NCBI GenBank assembly: GCA_038327385.1
Contig: JBBQKY010000030.1
Location: forward strand, 1-18,965
Length of the DNA stretch: 18,965 nucleotides
Origin: JAWWPG01 sp038327385
GTDB taxonomy: Bacteria > Actinomycetota > Actinomycetes > Propionibacteriales > Nocardioidaceae
Direction of reading: 5' to 3'
Made by a program: the position numbers and the translations under genes. The notes under the pieces were generated by a model. It saw only the letters and a program-made list of their open reading frames with translations, was not told the origin of the DNA and ran no database searches. Every line of letters starts with the position of its first letter. Position 1 is the stretch's first letter. Positions 1 through 5,439 of this stretch are shown in pieces.

Positions 1-2567
1 GACCTCAGCAGCGCCACGACGAGGTCGAAACGGAGCCCGGGAACCGGCCACGTGAAGTCGTCCGGCGAGACGACGCTCAGCGCGTCGACGGGGATGTCGA
101 CGGTGACGCCGTCGTCGGTACTGCCGGGCTCGAAGGTGTAGTCGAGTGGCAGCACGACGTCTCCGTGCTGCCACTGGGTCGGATAGTCGGCCACCGAAAC
201 GGATTCGGCGCTCTCCTGGACCAGCATCTCGGCAGTGAAGCTCAGCAGGTCGGGCTGGCGACGTCGCTCCTTCTTCCACCATGAGTCGAAGTGGGCGGCC
301 GATACCACACCGGCCGGTACGCGCTCGTCGTAGAAGTCGAACACCGTCTCCTCGTCCACGACGATGTCGCGACGACGAGCTCGGTGCTCCAGCTCCTCGG
401 CCTCCTCGAGCCGCGCCCGGTTGTCGGCGAAGAACCGGTGATGGGTACGCCACTCGCCCTGCACGAGCGCGTGGCGGATGAAGAGCTCCCGCGCCACCTC
501 GGGGTCGATCCGTCCGTAGTTGACAGGTCTTTCGGAGACGATCGGCACGCCGAACAACGTCACCTTCTCGAGCGCCATCACCGAGCCGCGCTTCTTCTCC
601 CAGTGCGGCTCGGTGTAGGTGTGTTTGACGAGATGTGCCCCTAGCTCCTCGGCCCAGGCCGGGTCCAGCCGGGCGTTGACCCGTCCCCAGAGCCGAGCGG
701 TCTCGACCAGCTCCGCTGCCATCACGTACTCCGGCGGCTTCTTGAACACCGCCGACCCCGGGAAGATCGCGAAACGGGTGCCACGCGCGCCCAGGTAGTC
801 GCGCCGGTCACCATCGCGCAGGCCGATGTGGGACAGCAGCCCGGCAAGCAGCGCCTGGTGGATCTCCTCCGCGGCGGCCGGCGCGGCGTTCAGCCGCAGG
901 CCCAGCCGCTTGGCCACCTGGCGCAGCTGCGAGTCCAGGTCCTGCCACTCGCGGACCCGCAGGTAGTTGAGGTAGCTGCGCCTGCACATCCGGCGGAACG
1001 CGCTCGAGCTGAGATCGGACTGCTGCTCCTTCAGGTAGCCCCAGAGGTTGAGGATGCCCGCGAAGTCCGACGTAGGGTCGGTGAACCGGCGGTGCATCTG
1101 GTCGGCGAGCTCCTGCTGGTCGGCCGGCCGCTCCCGCGGGTCCTGCATGGACAACGCCGCGGTCACGACGATGACCTCACGAAGGCAGCCCCGCCGGTCG
1201 GCCTCGATGAGCATGCGGCCCAGTCGCGGGTCGACCGGCAGCTGGGCAAGCTGCCGGCCGATCTTGGTCAGCGTGGGGGTGCCGGTACGGCGACCTTCCA
1301 CCCGCTCGAGGGTGACGGCTCCGATCTCGTCGAGAAGCTGCAGGCCGGCCTGGACCGCCCGGGTGTCAGGTGGCTCGACGAACGGGAAGCCGGCGACATC
1401 ACCGAGACCCAGAGCCGTCATCTGCAGGATCACCGCGGCGAGGTTCGTCCGCAGGATCTCCGGGTCGGTGAACTCGGGGCGGCCGTCGAAGTCCTCCTGG
1501 CTGTACAGCCGGATGCAGATGCCGTCGGCCACCCGTCCGCACCGCCCGGCACGCTGGTTGGCGCTCGCCCGGGAGATCGGCTCGATGGGCAGGCGTTGCA
1601 CCTTGGTCCGGGCGCTGTAGCGGGAGATGCGGGCCAGCCCGGTGTCGACGACGTACCGGATCCCTGGGACGGTCAGCGACGTCTCGGCCACGTTGGTGGC
1701 GAGCACGACCCGGCGCCCCACATGCGGGGTGAACACGCGATGCTGCTCGGACGCGGACAAGCGGGCGTACAGCGGCAGGATCTCGAGATCGTCCCCGACC
1801 CGGGCCGGCTTCAGCTTGGCGAGTACGTCGGCAGCGTCGCGGATCTCCCGCTCCCCCGAGAGGAACACCAAGATGTCCCCAGGTCCCTCGTGCACGAGCT
1901 CGCGGACGGCCTCGGTGATGCCGGTTGGCTGGTCGTCGGTCCGCTCCCGGTACCGCACCTCCACGGGATAGGTGCGCCCGGACACCTCGATGACCGGCGC
2001 ACCGCCGAAGTGCTGTGAGAAGCGCCTGGAGTCGATCGTCGCCGAGGTGATGACCACCTTGAGGTCCGGTCGTCGCGGCAGCAGCTGTTTGAGGTAACCG
2101 AGGATGAAGTCGATGTTGAGGCTCCGCTCATGGGCCTCGTCGATGATGATCGTGTCGTAGCGGCGCAGGGTGCGGTCGCGTTGCATCTCCGCCAGCAGGA
2201 TGCCGTCGGTCATGACCAAGACCTGCGTCTCGCTGCTCGACCTGTCGGTGAAGCGGATCTTGTATCCCACGACGTCCCCGAGGGGGGTGCCCAGCTCCTC
2301 GGCGATCCGCTCCGCAACGGTCCGCGCCGCGATGCGCCGTGGCTGCGTATGGGCGATGCCGACGCCGGACCGGCCGCGGCCGAGCTCCAGGCAGATCTTC
2401 GGCAGCTGCGTGGTCTTGCCGCTTCCGGTCTCACCGGCGACGATGACCACCTGGTGGCCCGCGATCGCCGAGGCAATGTCGTCCCGGCGCTGCGAGACCG
2501 GAAGCTGTTCGGGATAGCTGATGTGCCAGCTGGCTGCCTCCTCGCCGACGGGCGCGGAACCGGTCAC
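1..2567 (-). CDS. hrpA: HrpA-like ATP-dependent DEAH-box RNA helicase (C-terminus cut by window edge)
   Basis: Superfamily 2 helicase expected to unwind RNA using ATP in the cytoplasm. Translating the minus strand gives Walker A GETGSGKT (about residues 45-52), DEAH in IIIDEAHERS (about 143-146) and SAT (about 175-177). Then come the motif V/VI region (VLATNVAETSLT, and QRAGRCGR in helicase domain 2), the HA2-like region, and the start of the long C-terminal region typical of HrpA. About 855 residues are present, against about 1300 in E. coli HrpA, so the last third lies outside the window. The GTG start at 2567 overlaps the antiporter stop (GTGA, 2564-2567). It is a choice: a GTG at 2591 and an open frame further upstream also exist, but those lie inside the antiporter gene. 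The N-terminus is short, with about 45 residues before Walker A, so an N-terminal extension seen in some homologues may be missing. Family assignment is secure; the start is moderately sure. Confidence 0.93.
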   Translation of the reverse strand, partial: MTGSAPVGEEAASWHISYPEQLPVSQRRDDIASAIAGHQVVIVAGETGSGKTTQLPKICLELGRGRSGVGIAHTQPRRIAARTVAERIAEELGTPLGDVVGYKIRFTDRSSSETQVLVMTDGILLAEMQRDRTLRRYDTIIIDEAHERSLNIDFILGYLKQLLPRRPDLKVVITSATIDSRRFSQHFGGAPVIEVSGRTYPVEVRYRERTDDQPTGITEAVRELVHEGPGDILVFLSGEREIRDAADVLAKLKPARVGDDLEILPLYARLSASEQHRVFTPHVGRRVVLATNVAETSLTVPGIRYVVDTGLARISRYSARTKVQRLPIEPISRASANQRAGRCGRVADGICIRLYSQEDFDGRPEFTDPEILRTNLAAVILQMTALGLGDVAGFPFVEPPDTRAVQAGLQLLDEIGAVTLERVEGRRTGTPTLTKIGRQLAQLPVDPRLGRMLIEADRRGCLREVIVVTAALSMQDPRERPADQQELADQMHRRFTDPTSDFAGILNLWGYLKEQQSDLSSSAFRRMCRRSYLNYLRVREWQDLDSQLRQVAKRLGLRLNAAPAAAEEIHQALLAGLLSHIGLRDGDRRDYLGARGTRFAIFPGSAVFKKPPEYVMAAELVETARLWGRVNARLDPAWAEELGAHLVKHTYTEPHWEKKRGSVMALEKVTLFGVPIVSERPVNYGRIDPEVARELFIRHALVQGEWRTHHRFFADNRARLEEAEELEHRARRRDIVVDEETVFDFYDERVPAGVVSAAHFDSWWKKERRRQPDLLSFTAEMLVQESAESVSVADYPTQWQHGDVVLPLDYTFEPGSTDDGVTVDIPVDALSVVSPDDFTWPVPGLRFDLVVALLR

Positions 2568-4492
2568 CCGACGACCTCGTCCACGTAGCACCAGCGCCAG
2601 GCCTCCCCAATCTCGAAGCTGCGCATCACCGGATGGGTGCTGGCTACGAAGTGGCCCGCCGCATGCTTGCCTATCGAGGAGTCGCAGCACCCGACATGTC
2701 CGCAGGACAGACACATGCGCAGGTGCACCCACTCGAGCCCGAGCTCGAGGCACTCCTTGCACCCCTCGGGAGTGCCGGGCGTCGCCCCGGAGGGAGCGCT
2801 GGCCAGGTGCCCGCACGCGTTCAACGCCTGGCGAGGCACCAGGTCCTCCGCACGGTCCCGCAGATTCAGGGTCTCCCCCAGCCACAGCACCGTCTCCTCG
2901 ACGTCGATGGCACCGAGAGCCTGGCGCAGCACCTCATGCGCGACCAGACCCTCGTCACGGATCCTGAGCAGCTTCGCCCGTTCGGCCTCAATCATCCGCG
3001 TGCGCAGGCGGGAGTAGGCCTGGCTGGGGGTCTCGTCGGTGCCGCCGAGCCGCTCCCAGGCGGCGTCGCTCCGCTCGCGGGCGCGCCGCCGGAGCCGGTC
3101 GAGTACATCGGGACTGACAGCCGGCTCAGCGACCTCCTCCAAGCGCGCCAGGCCGGCCGCGCTGACCTTCTCCTCGACGGTAGCGAAGGACAGCGCATCC
3201 TCGGCCGGATCGGGGCCACGCAGGCCGAGCCGCCGGAGCACCAGCGACAGCGTGGCGCCTTGCAACAGCAGCGTCGAACCCACCACGGAGACGGCGATGA
3301 GAAGGAGGACCGGGCGGTACGGCGTCTCCGACGGGAGGATGAAGGCGCCGGCAACGGTCACCACACCCCGCATGCCGGCCCACGAGATTCCCGCCGGGAC
3401 CGACAAGGGCAGGGCCTGAGCAGGTGAGCGCCGGAGCCGAGAGATGAGAAATGGCAGGTACGTCGTCGCAAAGACCCACAGCGGCCTCACCAGCATCACC
3501 GTCACCGGGACGGCTACACACACGATCACCACCCGGCCGGTCGGCAGACCGCTGTCCGAGGCGTCGGCGATGATCTGGCGCACCTGCAGCCCGATGAAGA
3601 AGAAGACGGCGTTCTCCAGGAGGAACTCGATCGTGCTCCAGTTGGTGCGCTCGAAGATCCGCGAGCTCGCGGACTGCAGCAGGTAGGCCCGGTGGCTGAG
3701 CACGAGCCCGGCGACCACCACAGCCAGCACGCCGGAACAGTGCAGCTCCTCGGCGACCAGATAAGCGATGAACGGAGTGACCAGTGATACCGCGGTGTCG
3801 GTGATCTCGTCTGTGATGACCCGACGAACGCGTCCGGTCACCGCCGCGACGGCGAGCCCCACGAGCAGCCCGCCGGCAGCGGTCGCCACGAAGCTCCAGC
3901 CGACCCCCCAGACGGAGACCGCCGAGCCGGTGGCGGCTATCGCGGTGCGGAGGGTGACCAGCGCCGTCGCGTCGTTGAGCAGCCCCTCGCCCTCCAAGAC
4001 GGTGACCATCCGGCGGGGCATTCCTACCCGGCGGGCCACCGCGGTGGCTGCCACCGCATCCGGCGGCGCCACGACTGCGCCCACGGCCACGGCGACGGCG
4101 AAGGGCACCGGCAGCAACCACCAGATGACCACCGCGGCGACGAAGGTCGTGACGATGACGAGCCCCACCGAGAGCTCCGCGATGGCGAGCTTGTTGCGCC
4201 GTACGTCGACGAGCGACGTGCGCAGTGCCGTCGCGTACAGCAGCGGCGGCAGGAACCCCACCAGCACGATGTCAGGACTGAGACGCACCATTGGTACGCC
4301 CGGGACGAAGGAGGCGGCCAGCCCCACCAGCGTGAGGCTGAGCGGTGCCGGCACCGGGAGCCGCCTCGAGAAGACGCTTGCTGCCGTGACTACCGCGGCG
4401 AGCGCGACGACCCAGACGGCGGCATGCACGAGCCAAGTGTCCCATCCGCGCGCGGGCCAGGGGGAGCCTCCCGCCGGCTCCGAGCCTGCCAT
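2564..4492 (-). CDS. CPA1-family Na+/H+ antiporter with C-terminal UBP-type zinc finger
   Basis: Integral membrane cation/proton antiporter, expected to exchange Na+ (or K+) for H+ in pH and salt homeostasis. The first 420 or so residues are a run of hydrophobic helices. They carry CPA1-like signatures: APPDAVA (about 142-148) and EGEGLLNDATA (about 167-177), the latter with the Asn-Asp pair of the ion site. A hydrophilic, mostly helical cytoplasmic tail follows. The last 83 residues form a UBP-type zinc finger with CGH (560-562), CKEC (578-581), CLSCGH (594-599), a further Cys pair, and His at about 610, 614 and 620. Such fusions occur in actinobacterial antiporters; what the finger does there is not established. 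I chose ATG at 4492 because GTGAGG lies six bases before it. A GTG at 4504 would add four residues. The stop overlaps the helicase start, so the two are probably translationally coupled. Confidence 0.9.
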   Translation of the reverse strand: MAGSEPAGGSPWPARGWDTWLVHAAVWVVALAAVVTAASVFSRRLPVPAPLSLTLVGLAASFVPGVPMVRLSPDIVLVGFLPPLLYATALRTSLVDVRRNKLAIAELSVGLVIVTTFVAAVVIWWLLPVPFAVAVAVGAVVAPPDAVAATAVARRVGMPRRMVTVLEGEGLLNDATALVTLRTAIAATGSAVSVWGVGWSFVATAAGGLLVGLAVAAVTGRVRRVITDEITDTAVSLVTPFIAYLVAEELHCSGVLAVVVAGLVLSHRAYLLQSASSRIFERTNWSTIEFLLENAVFFFIGLQVRQIIADASDSGLPTGRVVIVCVAVPVTVMLVRPLWVFATTYLPFLISRLRRSPAQALPLSVPAGISWAGMRGVVTVAGAFILPSETPYRPVLLLIAVSVVGSTLLLQGATLSLVLRRLGLRGPDPAEDALSFATVEEKVSAAGLARLEEVAEPAVSPDVLDRLRRRARERSDAAWERLGGTDETPSQAYSRLRTRMIEAERAKLLRIRDEGLVAHEVLRQALGAIDVEETVLWLGETLNLRDRAEDLVPRQALNACGHLASAPSGATPGTPEGCKECLELGLEWVHLRMCLSCGHVGCCDSSIGKHAAGHFVASTHPVMRSFEIGEAWRWCYVDEVVG

Positions 4493-4535
4493 CGGATGCC
4501 TCACCAGCCACAGCCGCCCCAGCAGTTACAGGCGT

Positions 4536-4556
4536 CCACAGCGCGGTGCGCTGTGG
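4536..4556. promoter_or_regulatory. Perfect 9-bp inverted repeat upstream of the antiporter
   Basis: CCACAGCGC (4536-4544) and GCGCTGTGG (4548-4556) are exact reverse complements around a 3-base centre. The repeat lies about 45 bases before the antiporter start and 55 bases before the plus-strand small ORF. A second short palindrome, TGTCG-T-CGACA, follows at 4559-4569. It could be an operator in a divergent promoter region or a hairpin in the antiporter leader. I found no convincing -35/-10 pair beside it. Confidence 0.5.
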
Positions 4557-4610
4557 TGTGTCGTCGACAAGATCCACCGGAATGGGTGAACGGAGGTCCA
4601 TCATGGCGAG

Positions 4611-4838
4611 ATGAGCCAACGAATGGGCAGCCTGCTCCGCGACCGTTTCCAGCCGAGTCTCGTGATCGCGTTGGCGAAGGTCGCGCTCATCGGCACCTGG
4701 AAGGGCCGTACTTTCCTCGACGACGACAGCGACCTCTCGGACGTCGCCGAGTTCACCCCGGTGGATTCGATCGCACCGGCGGCTCTGAGCCACGCAGCAG
4801 ACGCCGCGCCGGCGGTCCAACGCCCTGTCGCTGCCTGA
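4611..4838 (+). CDS. Small hypothetical protein (75 aa), doubtful
   Basis: I do not recognise this ORF. It has mostly G/C third codon positions and sits in an otherwise empty gap between the antiporter and the peptide gene. The N-terminal half is basic and partly hydrophobic (SLVIALAKVALIGTWKG), followed by an acidic stretch (DDDSDLSD) and an Ala/Pro-rich tail. There is no clear signal peptide or domain. GGAGG at 4592-4596 is 14 bases from the ATG at 4611, too far for normal use. It is well placed for an ATG at 4603, which reads only three codons before a stop that overlaps the 4611 ATG (ATGA). Reinitiation from this minicistron is therefore possible. Antisense frames are also open here, as is common in high-GC DNA. 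If it is not a gene, the whole of 4493-5104 is non-coding. Confidence 0.35.
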   Translation: MSQRMGSLLRDRFQPSLVIALAKVALIGTWKGRTFLDDDSDLSDVAEFTPVDSIAPAALSHAADAAPAVQRPVAA

Positions 4839-5027
4839 CCCCCGTCACCCGCACGCTTCACCTGCGTAGTTACGGTGCGCCACTGGCAGCGTGGGCAGGG
4901 GGTCCTGCGGCCCGACGAGGCTTCTGTGAGTGGCCGAGCGCTGACTGCCGATACGTGCGGAGACGACGGGCTGCGCCGGTCCTCAGGGCCGATGAGACTG
5001 GCATCACGCTGCGAGCCGGAAAATGTT

Positions 5028-5062
5028 ACGTGGGGCGTCCGGCTGAGCCGGGCGCCCCACGT
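5028..5062 (-). terminator. Strong hairpin downstream of the TVQL peptide gene
   Basis: Bases 5028-5043 pair with 5047-5062 to give a 16-bp stem with a TGA/TCA loop. On the plus strand the only irregular pair is T5038-G5052, a wobble. Read on the minus strand it follows the peptide stop by about 43 bases and is followed by AACATTTTCC, a weak T-rich tract. It most likely terminates the peptide transcript. A second 7-bp hairpin (5089-5106) overlaps the peptide stop codon. Confidence 0.6.
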
Positions 5063-5104
5063 TGAGTTCCCACTGAAGGGGGTGTGGGAACCGTCTAGGG
5101 ACGG

Positions 5105-5275
5105 TTACAGCTGAACGGTGAGCTGAACCGTCTTGAGCTGGACCGTGTCGGACTGCGAGAGCTGGACCGTGTTGGACGAGGCGGCGTCGGCGGGGGCCGC
5201 CAGCACTGCTGCGCCTCCAACCAGGAGGGCGGTGCTGATGAGGCCTGCCGAGAGGCGGGTGCCGATACGAGTCAT
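5105..5275 (-). CDS. Tiny secreted peptide with four TVQL repeats
   Basis: A 56-residue product with a textbook Sec signal peptide: basic start (MTRIGTR), hydrophobic core (residues 8-27), and a likely signal peptidase site after A31 in PADA-ASS. The mature part is only about 25 residues and is nearly all repeat: TVQL at 36-39, 44-47, 49-52 and 53-56, separated by SQSD, by K, and by nothing. Polar and hydrophobic residues alternate, as in an exposed beta strand. The last two copies use different synonymous codons (GTT for GTC), so the repeat does not look like a fresh DNA duplication. ATG 5275 was chosen because GGAAGGGG (5283-5290) precedes it by seven bases and because the signal peptide begins there; an in-frame start at 5392 would add 39 unconvincing residues. 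It lies 164 bases downstream of the LAL regulator on the same strand. I know no family for it. Secretion is a confident call; function is unknown. Confidence 0.75.
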   Translation of the reverse strand: MTRIGTRLSAGLISTALLVGGAAVLAAPADAASSNTVQLSQSDTVQLKTVQLTVQL

Positions 5276-5370
5276 GTCATTTCCCCTTCCCTTGCGACCA
5301 GCTTGCGTACTCCGCTTTAGGAGCCAGTCGTAAGTTCTGTGCCCTAGCCTCTGCCCTGGAGCACATCCCC

Positions 5371-5399
5371 AGCAATTGGGCAAAACACCCAACTTTGCT
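5371..5399 (-). promoter_or_regulatory. Bulged hairpin between LAL regulator and peptide gene
   Basis: AGCAA (5371-5375) plus TTGGG (5376-5380) pair with CCCAA (5388-5392) and TTGCT (5395-5399). This gives 10 bp with a two-base bulge and a seven-base loop. It lies about 40 bases after the regulator stop and about 95 bases before the peptide start. It may end the regulator transcript or fold in the peptide leader. The stem is modest and no T-tract follows, so its function is uncertain. Confidence 0.4.
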
Positions 5400-5403
5400 C
5401 GTA

Positions 5404-5434
5404 GGACAAATCGGACATCCTAGGACGCTCGGAC
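5404..5434. repeat. Four GGAC boxes at 8-10 base spacing
   Basis: GGAC occurs at 5404-5407, 5413-5416, 5423-5426 and 5431-5434, start-to-start distances 9, 10 and 8. On the minus strand these read GTCC and lie just upstream of the hairpin and the peptide gene, immediately after the LAL regulator stop. Near-helical phasing of a short box resembles a site for a cooperatively binding regulator, but the boxes are short and could be chance in high-GC DNA. Confidence 0.3.
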
Positions 5435-5439
5435 GACGC

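Noticed and set aside
828..2018. Long plus-strand open frame of 396 codons
   Set aside because: It is antisense to the helicase, whose motifs are intact; open antisense frames are usual in high-GC DNA.
4272..4820. Minus-strand frame overlapping the antiporter start
   Set aside because: Arg-rich shadow frame without ribosome site; the antiporter frame has clear membrane helices.
4875..5114. Plus-strand frame of 79 codons
   Set aside because: It runs through the strong hairpin and into the antisense of the peptide gene, with no ribosome site or recognisable domain.
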